Source: Bacteroidota bacterium
Lineage (GTDB): Bacteria; Bacteroidota; Bacteroidia; Chitinophagales; Chitinophagaceae
Assembly (NCBI GenBank): GCA_018266575.1
Contig: JAFEAE010000008.1
Location: 1 to 51,390, forward strand
DNA length: 51,390 bases
Reading direction: 5' to 3'
Shown here: positions 43,701 through 51,390 of the stretch, in pieces
Layout of the letters: every line of letters begins with the position of its first letter
Position numbering within the stretch: position 1 is the first letter of the stretch
The notes under the pieces: model-generated
Told to the model about the DNA's origin: nothing
What the model saw: the letters and a program-made list of their open reading frames with translations, nothing else
Databases searched by the model: none
Position numbers and translations under genes: made by a program

Positions 43701-44405
43701 TCAGGAAATCTGTACCGTATCGTTTACGGTTGTATTGGTTTCGATGGCTGAAGCTTCTTCAGGCTTTTTTTTAAAAAAACGTTTTTGAAAAAGAAGTATA
43801 GCAATTACACCTACAGAAATAGATGCATCAGCAATATTAAAAACGGGGCTGAAAAATTCAAAATCGTCTCCTCCTACAAAAGGTACCCAACTTGGGTAAT
43901 GTGTATGAATCAGCGGGAAATACAACATATCTACCACACTGCCGTGTAAAAAACCAGCATACCCATGCGCAGGGAAAATTTTTGCAACATGGTCAACTGT
44001 GCTTTCTTCAAATATCAAGCCGTAAAACATGCTGTCGATCAGGTTGCCCAATGCACCTGCAAATATCAATGCAGCACAAACAATAAAACCACGATGATAT
44101 TTTTTTCCGATGATCGACTGAATATAAAACACACCGAAGATCACAGCAATAAGGCGAAATAATGTGAGCGCCATCTTTCCCCAGTATCCGCCAAACTTCT
44201 TCCCCCACGCCATTCCTTCATTTTCCACAAAATAGATCTGGAATTTATCGCCAAAAACATGAATGCCCTTGTCGTATTTAGAAACAGGGGTATGATATGA
44301 TTCCCATTGATAGCTTAAAGGCATGTGGGTTTTTACCCAAATTTTAAGTCCCTGGTCAGCAACAATAATCAGTAATATGATTAAAAATACAGTTCTGGCT
44401 TTCAC
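43701..44405 (-). CDS. lspA: Lipoprotein signal peptidase
   Basis: 234 residues with four membrane helices. The aspartyl-protease signatures are present: VENEGMAWG, GALGNLIDSMFYG, VVDM with D159 and FNIADASISVG with D193; the last two Asp correspond to the catalytic pair. A Bacteroidota-type insertion of about 25 residues lies between GNLID and VVDM, which makes it longer than the proteobacterial enzyme. It cleaves prolipoproteins before the lipidated Cys in the inner membrane, so it would process the many lipoproteins in this window. Monocistronic on the minus strand. Confidence 0.96.
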   Translation of the reverse strand: MKARTVFLIILLIIVADQGLKIWVKTHMPLSYQWESYHTPVSKYDKGIHVFGDKFQIYFVENEGMAWGKKFGGYWGKMALTLFRLIAVIFGVFYIQSIIGKKYHRGFIVCAALIFAGALGNLIDSMFYGLIFEESTVDHVAKIFPAHGYAGFLHGSVVDMLYFPLIHTHYPSWVPFVGGDDFEFFSPVFNIADASISVGVIAILLFQKRFFKKKPEEASAIETNTTVNDTVQIS

Positions 44406-44546
44406 CGCTTCGGGTTTGTTTAAGGCGCAAATATAACTAAATACTTGCCAGATAAAGAACCCGTTCGGAACAGCTTAAATTATTTTTAACGAAGCTGCTG
44501 ATTGCTGATGGCCCTGTATTATATTTATCTGCGCATTATAACCACA

Positions 44547-45683
44547 ATGAACTTACAAAAAGAAAAATCCAATTCAACCATCTCACATAAACTTCACGGC
44601 CTCGATCATTTACGCACATTGGCAATTGCTTTTGTTTTTATTTATCATTACGGGCACATTTTTGATTCGCCGAAATGGGTTACCGGCATCGGAAAATTCG
44701 GATGGACAGGTGTTGACCTTTTTTTTGTGTTGAGCGGGTATCTCATCGCTTCACAACTGTTTGAAAAAATTGCACACACTAATTCTTTTTCTATCAGAGC
44801 ATTTTTTATAAAACGGTTCTTTCGTATTATTCCTGCATATCTCTTTATTGTTGCGATTTATTTTTTAATTCCTTTTGTACGAGAAAGAAGCACGCATGCC
44901 CCACTCTGGAAATATTTAACCTTCACACAAAATTTTGGCCTCGATCTTCCTACGCAAGGAGCGTTTTCGCACGCATGGTCGCTGTGTGTTGAAGAGCAAT
45001 TTTATTTTTTATTTCCTTTCATTTTAACAGCATTACTTTTCTTTAAAATTTTCAGAAAAAGTTTTTGGTTGATATTGTTATTATTTATTTCCGGTTTCAT
45101 AATCCGTTTTTATGTATATCAACATTTCATTCAACCGAATATTGAAGAAGATAATATATGGATAGATTGGCATAAACTTATTTATTACCCCACCTATTGC
45201 CGTCTTGACGGATTGCTTGCGGGCATCAGCATTGCTGCACTTTTTCAATTCCGCCCGGTGTTAAAAGAAAAAATCTCCCGTTACGGGAACCTGCTTTTTG
45301 CAGCAAGCCTGGTCGTTCTCTCCTTTGCTTATTACATCTGCGAGGATGAACAATCGTTCATAGCTTCCGTATATGGGTTCCCGTTAGTAAGCATTGGTTA
45401 TGCCTGCATGGTAACAAGCGCTATTTCTCCTACATCTTTTTTATACAAATTCAATTCGCGGGTTACAGCAACAATAGCAACATTGTCATATGCCATTTAT
45501 TTAGTACATAAAATAACAGTACATATCTCACAGGGAGAGTTATCCCAACTCGGTGTAGCAAAAAACAGCAACATGATGCTGTTGATTTGTATACTTGTAT
45601 CTGTAGCTGCGGCCTACCTTATGAACAGGTTGATTGAACGGCCTTTTTTAAGGATCAGGAATAAAATATTATCAAAAAAATAA
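44547..45683 (+). CDS. Membrane acyltransferase (acyltransferase 3 family)
   Basis: ATG at 44547 is preferred over upstream TTG at 44502; 378 residues with about ten membrane helices. The family start LHGLDHLRTLAIAFVFIYHYGH, followed by GWTGVDLFFVLSGYLIASQLFE, RFFRIIPAYLF and HAWSLCVEEQFYFLFPF, matches OatA/OafB-type O-acyltransferases that acylate surface sugars. There is no SGNH hydrolase domain. The acceptor is unknown. The stop abuts the bidirectional terminator at 45684. Confidence 0.9.
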   Translation: MNLQKEKSNSTISHKLHGLDHLRTLAIAFVFIYHYGHIFDSPKWVTGIGKFGWTGVDLFFVLSGYLIASQLFEKIAHTNSFSIRAFFIKRFFRIIPAYLFIVAIYFLIPFVRERSTHAPLWKYLTFTQNFGLDLPTQGAFSHAWSLCVEEQFYFLFPFILTALLFFKIFRKSFWLILLLFISGFIIRFYVYQHFIQPNIEEDNIWIDWHKLIYYPTYCRLDGLLAGISIAALFQFRPVLKEKISRYGNLLFAASLVVLSFAYYICEDEQSFIASVYGFPLVSIGYACMVTSAISPTSFLYKFNSRVTATIATLSYAIYLVHKITVHISQGELSQLGVAKNSNMMLLICILVSVAAAYLMNRLIERPFLRIRNKILSKK

Positions 45684-45720
45684 AAACCTCTTCAACATAA
45701 TAATTATGAAGAAGAGGTTT
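45684..45720 (-). terminator. Intrinsic terminator shared by convergent genes
   Basis: AAACCTCTTC (45684-45693) pairs with GAAGAGGTTT (45711-45720). On the minus strand the stem is followed by a T-rich run, as expected for the gene ending at 45740. It starts immediately after the stop of the acyltransferase gene on the plus strand. Confidence 0.8.
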
Positions 45721-45739
45721 GATGTCCGCAACAATGCAA

Positions 45740-46519
45740 TCAGTTCGCTGATACAACTTTTACCACGCGATAAATGACAGATCCTCTGCGGTTGATTTCT
45801 ATATTATTTATTTTGGTTAATCCTTCCACAGGAAAAACTGCGTTGGTATCCCATTTAGGCATCAATGCATCAGCAAGGGTTTTATACAAATCAAAAGAAA
45901 CCGTGTTGAATTTTATATTATCGGCAGAAGGTGATAATACAATAGAATTTCCCCATGCCATCTGTGGTGTTTGATGATTGTCCATCGCTTTCTGAATAAA
46001 AGGCAGCCAATATGTTTTTTCCAGATTGATAAGGCTGTCGGGATAATTCGTATTGTGATAGATCATCACCACATAATTAAAATCTTTTGGCGGAACAGCA
46101 CTTGCAGCCTGAGCCCAGTTTTCATCATGCACAAAAAACATACTTGTCGTAGTGCTCATGGAATTTGTTTCTATCTGCGCCATCTTCATTCCGGTTATAG
46201 CTTCTGCTTTTCCCCATACATCACCTGCCTGATCGACGTTTGTATACGTGTTAATGAATAAAAAATTGGATGAGTTGGGAAGATCATAACCACCAACTTT
46301 TTCCAGCAAAGCCCAGAACGTAAGTTTTTTTGCATCAACTGCTTTTTGCGCTACTTTGCTCCAATAGGTAGTTTCCCGTTTAACAAATTCATCGATCTTA
46401 TTTTCAGGTACACGCCTGTATTGGTAGGTGGTTATACCATTGTTCTGAGCAGCTACATGTAACTGGAGAAAAATAAATGCAAGGGCAAACAATGCGAAGG
46501 ATGTTTTTCTGGATTCCAT
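45740..46519 (-). CDS. Secreted protein with internal duplication (dimeric alpha/beta barrel-like)
   Basis: Preferred start at 46519 gives MESRKTSFALFALAFIFLQLHVAAQ, a signal peptide, and 259 residues in all; an upstream in-frame start at 46561 is not preferred. The mature part contains two related halves: KRETTYWSKVAQKAVDAKKLTFWAL in the first, and NLEKTYWLPFIQKAMDNHQTPQMAW in the second. This pattern suggests two tandem ferredoxin-like domains, as in NIPSNAP/EthD-type proteins, but I cannot name the family. Role unknown. Confidence 0.75.
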   Translation of the reverse strand: MESRKTSFALFALAFIFLQLHVAAQNNGITTYQYRRVPENKIDEFVKRETTYWSKVAQKAVDAKKLTFWALLEKVGGYDLPNSSNFLFINTYTNVDQAGDVWGKAEAITGMKMAQIETNSMSTTTSMFFVHDENWAQAASAVPPKDFNYVVMIYHNTNYPDSLINLEKTYWLPFIQKAMDNHQTPQMAWGNSIVLSPSADNIKFNTVSFDLYKTLADALMPKWDTNAVFPVEGLTKINNIEINRRGSVIYRVVKVVSAN

Positions 46520-46814
46520 GATTGTATATTTTAGGTTATTAAATGCAGTTAGGAATATCACCGCCGGGTTTCAGTTAGAAGTAAAGCTGAAATTATACGC
46601 ACGATTTGCCTGCTGCACATCAAGGAAAAGAAATCAGATGTAACACGTCACAAGGTAATTGCACAGAAGAACATAGATGAGCCAGTTAATTTAAATAATG
46701 ATCGGGTTGATGTTATTGGTAAGGAAGGATTATCAGTAAAGAAAAGATACGAAACTTATGTTATAAAAAAAATTAATCTGATTCAAATAAATGAATATAG
46801 ATTTTTGTATTCAA
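46520..46814. other. Spacer without recognisable features
   Basis: About 295 AT-rich bases between two minus-strand genes. I see no reading frame, hairpin or repeat here; it should hold the promoter of the secreted protein. Confidence 0.5.
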
Positions 46815-47297
46815 TTATGGTTTATCCCGGCCAATGAACCGTTCCTTTTCTAGCAGGAAATTAATTGCACGCAGAACATTCTTATCAATTGATTCTTCTG
46901 TTTTAAGATTATTGATATACCGCATGATCTCTTTTTTTCGTGAGGGGATCAACTTATCGAAAACATCTTTTGCAGTTTTATTTTTTTCAAATGCTTCGTG
47001 CATTTTCGGATGCATTGCTGTTACCCGTTCCTTGGGATCGAATTGGATTTTTACTAATGCCATATCTCCAACATCGATGCCAGCGCTTTTGCGCATGGGT
47101 GTGTTCAGGTACAACCGCCATTTACCACGGAATTTTACAATGTTCTGGATAAACTTATGACCGTTCAATGTTCCGTGAACAGGAAACGGCCCTTTGTTTT
47201 TTCTGGCTTCTTTGAAAATAATTTTCATTACGCTTGCCGGCGGAACAACATAAGGATTAATCCCGATCTTATAGATTCTGGAAGAGAAGGATTGCAT
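46815..47297 (-). CDS. DUF1905 plus YdeI/OmdA-like protein
   Basis: ATG at 47297 is preferred (160 residues); the frame extends to 47414 with an unconserved stretch. The N-terminal half looks like DUF1905 (FPVHGTLNGHKFIQNIVKFRGKWRLYLNTPMRKSAGIDVGDMALVKIQFDP). The C-terminal half is OmdA/YdeI-like (FEKNKTAKDVFDKLIPSRKKEIMRYINNLKTEESIDKNVLRAINFLLE). Such fusions are common, cytoplasmic and of unknown role, sometimes annotated as bacteriocin-protection or OmpD-associated proteins. The start lies in a repeat-rich neighbourhood. Confidence 0.82.
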   Translation of the reverse strand: MQSFSSRIYKIGINPYVVPPASVMKIIFKEARKNKGPFPVHGTLNGHKFIQNIVKFRGKWRLYLNTPMRKSAGIDVGDMALVKIQFDPKERVTAMHPKMHEAFEKNKTAKDVFDKLIPSRKKEIMRYINNLKTEESIDKNVLRAINFLLEKERFIGRDKP

Positions 47298-47428
47298 GCG
47301 TTTCAAATTTAGTGAAACAAATGTAGAAGTTAGTAAGCAGTGAAAGGTTAGCAGTAAGCGATGATTGTAAATTGAAAGATTAAATATTCTCTTGCAAAGG
47401 CGCAGCGGCACCACGTTTCTTCTTTCGA

Positions 47429-47575
47429 TTCTCAGGTGAGTCTCCGCAGCATGAACTTACATCCTTGCGAAACTTACGCGGGACCACCGTGAATTAAAGC
47501 AGTTTAAGAATTGGCGGCGAGTCCCGCATTAATGGATGAAAATACAAAGCCAAAAAGCGGAGACTCGCCTGAGAA
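47429..47575. repeat. Nested inverted-repeat element, MITE-like (147 bp)
   Basis: Outer arms: TTCTCAGGTGAGTCTCCGC at 47429-47447 and its reverse complement with one mismatch at 47557-47575. Inside, GCGGGAC near 47479 opposes GTCCCGC near 47521, with CGAGTC-like words shared by inner and outer arms. No reading frame crosses it convincingly. Size and structure fit a non-autonomous mobile element or a structured RNA. Confidence 0.65.
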
Positions 47576-47891
47576 CATAATCTGGTAATTCTTTATTTTT
47601 TTAAAATATCTCTTATTTAAAAATTCAGATGGCTTCGTTCCTCGCCATGACGTGTAAACCGCCAGGTAATTTTGAAAATACATCCGCAGGCTGAAGCTCA
47701 ATAGTAGCACACCCGATGAACGTAATGCGACGCAACGATGTTGAGGAGAATTGTTTGGCTGGCTACTAAAAAAAACTAAAATTAAAAACACTAAAAACTA
47801 AAATAGAGATTGGGAATTTGAAAAACTGAAAACTGCAGACTGACGACTGATTACTATTTCATATTTCGTATATCACTTCAACATTTTCCCC

Positions 47892-47899
47892 TATTTTTG
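47892..47899 (+). promoter_or_regulatory. Bacteroidota -7 promoter box of sucD
   Basis: TATTTTTG fits TAnnTTTG and lies 32 bases before the sucD ATG. No strong -33 element is visible. Confidence 0.45.
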
Positions 47900-47931
47900 T
47901 TTCCCGTTAGAATGTATACAAATCAATACTC

Positions 47932-48804
47932 ATGGCAATTTTAGTTAATAAAAATTCGAAGATTATTGTGCAGGGTTTTACCGGCACGGAAGGAACGTTT
48001 CATGCAACACAGATGATCGAATACGGAAGTAATGTGGTGGGCGGTGTTACACCGGGTAAAGGCGGGAGCACTCACTTAGACAGGCCGGTATTCAATACTG
48101 TTGCTGATGCTGTGAAAACAACCGGCGCAAATGTGTCGATTATTTTTGTGCCCCCTGCATTTGCTGCCGATGCGATCATGGAATCTGCTGAAGCAGGCAT
48201 TGAGCTGATCGTTTGCATTACGGAAGGGATTCCGGTGCAGGATATGGTGAAAGCGAAAAATTATTTGTTGGGAAAAAAATCGAGATTGATAGGGCCGAAT
48301 TGTCCGGGTGTCATAACTGCAGGTGAATGCAAAGTGGGTATTATGCCGGGGTTTGTTTTTAAGAAAGGAAAAATCGGCATCGTTTCAAAATCGGGAACGC
48401 TTACCTACGAAGCGAGCGACCAGGTTGCAAAAGCGGGATTGGGTGTTTCTACTGCTGTTGGAATTGGTGGCGACCCGATCATCGGCACTCCTACCAAAGA
48501 AGCTGTTGAATTATTAATGAACGATCCGGAAACAGAAGGCATTGTAATGATCGGTGAGATTGGTGGAAGCATGGAAGCTGAAGCTGCAAGATGGATAAAA
48601 GAAAACGGCACGAAACCTGTTGTTGGTTTTATTGCCGGGCAAACTGCCCCTCCGGGAAGGCGCATGGGGCATGCCGGTGCAATTATCGGCGGCGCTGATG
48701 ATACTGCTGCAGCAAAAATGAAGATCATGGCTGAATGCGGGATTCATGTAGTGCAAAGCCCTGCAGATATTGGGGCAACGATGGCGAAAGTGCTGAAGAA
48801 ATAA
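47932..48804 (+). CDS. sucD: Succinate-CoA ligase (ADP/GDP-forming), alpha subunit
   Basis: 290 residues, standard length. The CoA-binding N-terminal domain begins [27 protein letters not shown], followed by the GGVTPGKGG loop and GPNCPGVI. The catalytic phosphohistidine is H247 in [13 protein letters not shown]. Cytoplasmic TCA-cycle enzyme that interconverts succinyl-CoA and succinate with nucleotide phosphorylation. The beta subunit gene sucC is not adjacent in this window, as is common in Bacteroidota. A strong terminator follows. Confidence 0.97.
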   Translation: MAILVNKNSKIIVQGFTGTEGTFHATQMIEYGSNVVGGVTPGKGGSTHLDRPVFNTVADAVKTTGANVSIIFVPPAFAADAIMESAEAGIELIVCITEGIPVQDMVKAKNYLLGKKSRLIGPNCPGVITAGECKVGIMPGFVFKKGKIGIVSKSGTLTYEASDQVAKAGLGVSTAVGIGGDPIIGTPTKEAVELLMNDPETEGIVMIGEIGGSMEAEAARWIKENGTKPVVGFIAGQTAPPGRRMGHAGAIIGGADDTAAAKMKIMAECGIHVVQSPADIGATMAKVLKK

Positions 48805-48824
48805 ATTATTATTTTATAGAAGTG

Positions 48825-48860
48825 AAAAGCGAAACAGTGATTGTTTCGCTTTTTTATTTT
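48825..48860 (+). terminator. Intrinsic terminator of sucD
   Basis: AAAAGCGAAACA (48825-48836) pairs perfectly with TGTTTCGCTTTT (48842-48853) around GTGAT, followed by a T-rich tail. It lies 20 bases after the stop. Confidence 0.93.
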
Positions 48861-48943
48861 CTATATTGAATAACTAACATCACTATAAATTATCGCTCAA
48901 AATATTTTTTATTCTTTTTTGCTTCGCCAAAAAAGAACGAAAA

Positions 48944-49041
48944 AAGGCGATCCGGAAACGATGTACAGCCCGTTTCCGGAAGGAGCTTCGATTAAACTTT
49001 TGTACTACTGTGGTGAAAAAAAGTTGTTCCCTGATCGCCTT
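48944..49041. repeat. Nested inverted repeat with perfect inner hairpin
   Basis: Inner stem: TCCGGAAACG (48951-48960) with CGTTTCCGGA (48971-48980), loop of 10. Outer arms: AAGGCGATC (48944-48952) with GATCGCCTT (49033-49041). A 65-codon frame crosses this region (48919-49116) but looks like read-through of repeats and is not called as a gene. Confidence 0.65.
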
Positions 49042-49077
49042 ACAGCCGGCAAGAAACATTTTCTGAAAGAGATCTTA

Positions 49078-49103
49078 CTATGTGCCTACTGTGCCTATGT
49101 GGT
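49078..49103 (-). repeat. ATAG-octad repeat, copy E
   Basis: Read on the minus strand it begins ACCACATAGGCACA and continues with GTAGGCACATAG, closely matching copy A at 20165. It lies between the nested hairpin element and the terminator at 49125. Confidence 0.65.
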
Positions 49104-49124
49104 AAATAATAAATAACACAAAAA

Positions 49125-49152
49125 AGAAAACCCCCGATAAATCGGAGGCTTC
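49125..49152 (-). terminator. Intrinsic terminator of the small secreted protein gene
   Basis: On the minus strand CCTCCGAT pairs with ATCGGGGG (one T-G wobble) across a 2-base loop, followed by TTTTCTTTTTT. It lies 27 bases after the stop of the gene at 49179. Confidence 0.8.
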
Positions 49153-49178
49153 TTGTTTCTAAAAAACCACGGAACTAA

Positions 49179-49511
49179 TTATAAACACCTTTTTTTGAAA
49201 TAATAGTCGTGACGAAAATCCCTGCGGTCAAAGCGCAGGTCGCGGCGATCGTTGAAACGGTCCCTGCGGTCACGGTTCAATTCATATTTATCAACACGGA
49301 TATCCCTGTGGTTTCCGAAAACTTCATCGTGGTTCAGTTCGTGTTTATCATAATTAATGTGTGCGTTGTCGCGTGCTACATCAACTTTGTCGTGATAAAT
49401 ATCGCGGCGGTCATTTTTCATGTTATGGTTATAAGCATAACCCTGAGCCATAGTCGCAGTTGTAAAAAACAACCCTGCAGTGATAAGAATAAGAGTAAAT
49501 TTCGTTTTCAT
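49179..49511 (-). CDS. Small secreted Asp/Arg/His-rich protein
   Basis: Preferred ATG at 49511 gives a 110-residue product with signal peptide MKTKFTLILITAGLFFTTATMAQ. The mature part is an irregular repeat of DRRD-, DK- and H-containing words (NDRRDIYHDKVDVARDN, YELNRDRRDRFNDRRDLRFDRRDFRHD), extremely charged and low in hydrophobic residues. Similar small proteins occur in Bacteroidota but have no assigned role. Binding of metal or polyanions is a guess from composition. It has its own terminator. Confidence 0.75.
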   Translation of the reverse strand: MKTKFTLILITAGLFFTTATMAQGYAYNHNMKNDRRDIYHDKVDVARDNAHINYDKHELNHDEVFGNHRDIRVDKYELNRDRRDRFNDRRDLRFDRRDFRHDYYFKKRCL

Positions 49512-49699
49512 AACTTTTGTTTTAATTGTGTGTAATAATTCAGACACATATATAAGATTCCCCAGCAGGTTTGATGTTTAAATGCAAAGAGTTATAGCCT
49601 TGTTAAAAGCAAATTTGTGTACTACACAGCGTATTTGCATCTCACATTCAACAATTAATAAGATTAATAGAATCAAGTAACTTTAAAAAAACTTTGTTC

Positions 49700-51390
49700 A
49701 TGAACTTCCGCCATATCATAGCTATCCTTTGCATCACTCTTGGTTTTATAAAATTGCAAGCGCAAAACAAGCCGTTTAATTATGAAGAAAGATGGAAAAA
49801 GATAGATTCGCTGATTACGAAAAAAGGATTGACACAATCTGCATTGCAGGAAGTTAATAACGTATACGGTTATGCGAAAAAAGAAAGGAATAATGCACAA
49901 CTGATCAAAGCATTATTATACCGGATGAATTTACATGGATCAACAACAGAGGATGCAGAAAAAAACAATGTTGTTGTTTTAACCAAAGAAACTGAAACTA
50001 TTAATGAACCAGCCAAATCAATACTGACCAGCATACTTGCGGAAACATACTGGAATTATTTTCAGCAGAACCGTTGGAAATTTTATAACCGCACTGCAAC
50101 AATCAATTTTAAGAAAGATGATTTTGCCACATGGAGTATCGACGATTTTCACAAGAAGATCAGCGAGCTTTATCTCGCTTCCTTAAAAAACGAAAAGCTG
50201 TTGCAGCAAACAAAACTGGAACCGTTTGATGCGATCATTATTAAAGGTAATGTGCGCTACCTGCGGCCAACACTCTATGATTTGTTAGCCCATCGTGCAC
50301 TGGAATATTTCAAGAACAATGAAATGGACATCACTAAAGCTGCCTATGCTTTTGAAATTGATAATGCAGAAGTGTTTGCAGATAAAAGTGTATTTGCCTA
50401 TTATCATTTCAAAACAAATGATTCTTCTTCCCTGCATTATAAAGCGCTGCTTTTATTACAGCAATTGATCTTGTTTCATAAGAATGATTCAAAGCCTGAT
50501 GCATTGATAGATGTGGATATTGAAAGGATAGAATTTGCCAATCAATATGCGGTGATTGATAATAAAGACGAACTGCACTTTAAATCTTTGGAGAATATCA
50601 CAGATAAATATCCCGACGAACCGGCTGCGGCGCAGGCCTGGTACCTGCAGGCAATGCAATATGTATATAAAGCATCCCAATACAATCCACTAACCGATAC
50701 CAGTAACCGATATGCATATTTGCAGGCAAAACAGTTCTGTGAAAAAGTAATTGCTCAAAAAGATAGTTCTGAAGGAAAAGCAAATTGTGAAAACTTGTTG
50801 CACCAGATGCTGAATAAAGAAATCTCGATTCAACTTGAAAAAGTGAATGTTCCCGGGCAGCCGTTCAGGGCTTTGGTGGGATACCGGAATTTTTCAAAAT
50901 TATATTTCCGTATTATCAAAACAGATAAGGCAATCAAAGAAAATCTCGGCAACCAATGGCAAAATGGATATTGGGAAAAAGTTGCAGCGCTTTCGCCTGT
51001 AAAAACATTTCAGCAAAATTTTCCGGAAACGAACGATCATCAAAAACATAATGTTGAAATAAAAATAGACAGCCTGCCTTATGGCGAATATGCATTGCTC
51101 GCAAGCACAGATGAAAATTTCGGGTTGGAAAAAAATCCGATGGCCCTTGCATTCTTCTACATATCCAACATTGCATATATCAGCAATAACAATGATTATT
51201 TTGTATTGAACCGGGAAACCGGGCAGCCAATGCCGAGAACAAATGTGCAGGCATGGTACAAATATTACGACAGTAAATTCGGCAAATATGTAGAGCGCAA
51301 AGGTGAAAATTTCAATACAGATACACATGGCTTCTTCAGCATGGTGCCGTCCAAAACAACCAACAATGATATGCTTACTTTGGAATTTAC
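49700..51390 (+). CDS. Alpha-2-macroglobulin-family protein, N-terminal part (runs off the window)
   Basis: An uninterrupted frame of 563 codons from ATG 49700 to the window end. Signal peptide MNFRHIIAILCITLGFIKLQAQ. The N-terminal helical part (KPFNYEERWKKIDSLITKKGLTQSALQEVN, VRYLRPTLYDLLAHRALEYF) and a later macroglobulin-type beta region (LVGYRNFSKLYFRII.., NVEIKIDSLPYGEYALLAS.., FYISNIAYISNNNDYFVLNRETGQPMPRTNVQAW) match large Bacteroidota alpha-2-macroglobulin-like proteins, usually near 2000 residues. The bait and thioester regions, if any, lie beyond the window. Such periplasmic proteins are thought to trap proteases. Confidence 0.85.
   Translation, partial: MNFRHIIAILCITLGFIKLQAQNKPFNYEERWKKIDSLITKKGLTQSALQEVNNVYGYAKKERNNAQLIKALLYRMNLHGSTTEDAEKNNVVVLTKETETINEPAKSILTSILAETYWNYFQQNRWKFYNRTATINFKKDDFATWSIDDFHKKISELYLASLKNEKLLQQTKLEPFDAIIIKGNVRYLRPTLYDLLAHRALEYFKNNEMDITKAAYAFEIDNAEVFADKSVFAYYHFKTNDSSSLHYKALLLLQQLILFHKNDSKPDALIDVDIERIEFANQYAVIDNKDELHFKSLENITDKYPDEPAAAQAWYLQAMQYVYKASQYNPLTDTSNRYAYLQAKQFCEKVIAQKDSSEGKANCENLLHQMLNKEISIQLEKVNVPGQPFRALVGYRNFSKLYFRIIKTDKAIKENLGNQWQNGYWEKVAALSPVKTFQQNFPETNDHQKHNVEIKIDSLPYGEYALLASTDENFGLEKNPMALAFFYISNIAYISNNNDYFVLNRETGQPMPRTNVQAWYKYYDSKFGKYVERKGENFNTDTHGFFSMVPSKTTNNDMLTLEF

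Larger units (their letters stand above)
47298..47931. repeat. Repeat-rich spacer upstream of sucD
   Basis: Six hundred bases without a convincing gene. A heptad-period stretch near 47327-47369 has GT ending each word at 47341, 47348 and 47355. A nested inverted repeat occupies 47429-47575. A GGCTTCGTTCCTCGCCATGACG stretch near 47630-47652 resembles widespread bacterial palindromic repeats. TGCGACGCAAC (47726-47736) is an inverted copy of the element at 17495. A second heptad array, with CTG at 47826, 47833, 47840 and 47847, ends just before the sucD promoter. Confidence 0.6.

Noticed and set aside
47504..47791. 95-codon minus-strand frame in the sucD spacer
   Set aside because: It overlaps inverted repeats and has no coherent protein character.
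48919..49116. 65-codon open frame after sucD
   Set aside because: It crosses nested hairpins and an ATAG repeat; composition follows the repeats and no start or family is convincing.

Overview
The window looks like chromosomal DNA of a member of the Bacteroidota, most likely close to the Chitinophagaceae. This rests on several type IX secretion (T9SS) C-terminal sorting domains, many lipoproteins with short leaders, TAnnTTTG promoter-like boxes, starts without Shine-Dalgarno sequences, and DUF4412, DUF6569 and NHL-type exported proteins. The genus is inference; no rRNA or other phylogenetic marker is present.

Layout. 1-3.5 kb: a decayed IS3-type transposase abutting a TPR sensor histidine kinase and its LytTR response regulator. 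3.8-8.6 kb: a run of exported lipoproteins built from alternating paralogues, ending in an NHL-repeat protein. 8.7-9.8 kb: a DNA polymerase IV remnant and tRNA-Ser(GGA). 9.8-17.4 kb: mostly housekeeping genes (TatD, polysaccharide deacetylase, ARPP-1/DUF6569, gltX, GT39-type glycosyltransferase, TRIC/UPF0126 channel, enoyl-CoA hydratase). 17.7-25.3 kb: a minus-strand module of the kind best known in Planctomycetes (PSD1 cytochrome, DUF1501, TIM-barrel isomerase, DUF2231-cytochrome-LRR), interrupted by a GxxExxY gene embedded in short repeats. 25.6-30.6 kb: a second minus-strand operon (DUF1800, DUF1501 with T9SS type A tail, PKD protein with T9SS type B tail). 30.7-36.5 kb: fumC, a lipoprotein and a T9SS-exported PQQ-type sugar dehydrogenase. 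36.7-43.7 kb: a tandem duplication of a giant T9SS-exported protein in which promoter region and terminator were copied with the gene. 43.7-51.4 kb: lspA, an acyltransferase, a secreted repeat protein, a YdeI/OmdA-like protein, sucD, a small Asp/Arg-rich secreted protein and the start of an alpha-2-macroglobulin-like protein that runs off the edge.

Much of the gene content concerns the cell envelope: LspA processes lipoproteins like those at 3.9-8.6 kb and 32.3 kb, the T9SS cargoes go to the surface or medium, and the two DUF1501 modules look like periplasmic or surface redox/polymer systems of unknown chemistry.

The most distinctive non-genic signal is the intergenic DNA. Several spacers contain words recurring with an exact 7-base period (11.6, 17.6, 19.1, 33.1, 47.3, 47.8 kb). 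A separate family with an 8-base ATAG period (20.2, 20.7, 20.8, 33.2, 49.1 kb) brackets the GxxExxY gene. A REPIN-like doublet (25.4 kb) and nested inverted repeats (47.4, 48.9 kb) complete a repeat-rich landscape. All calls come from reading the sequence without database searches.
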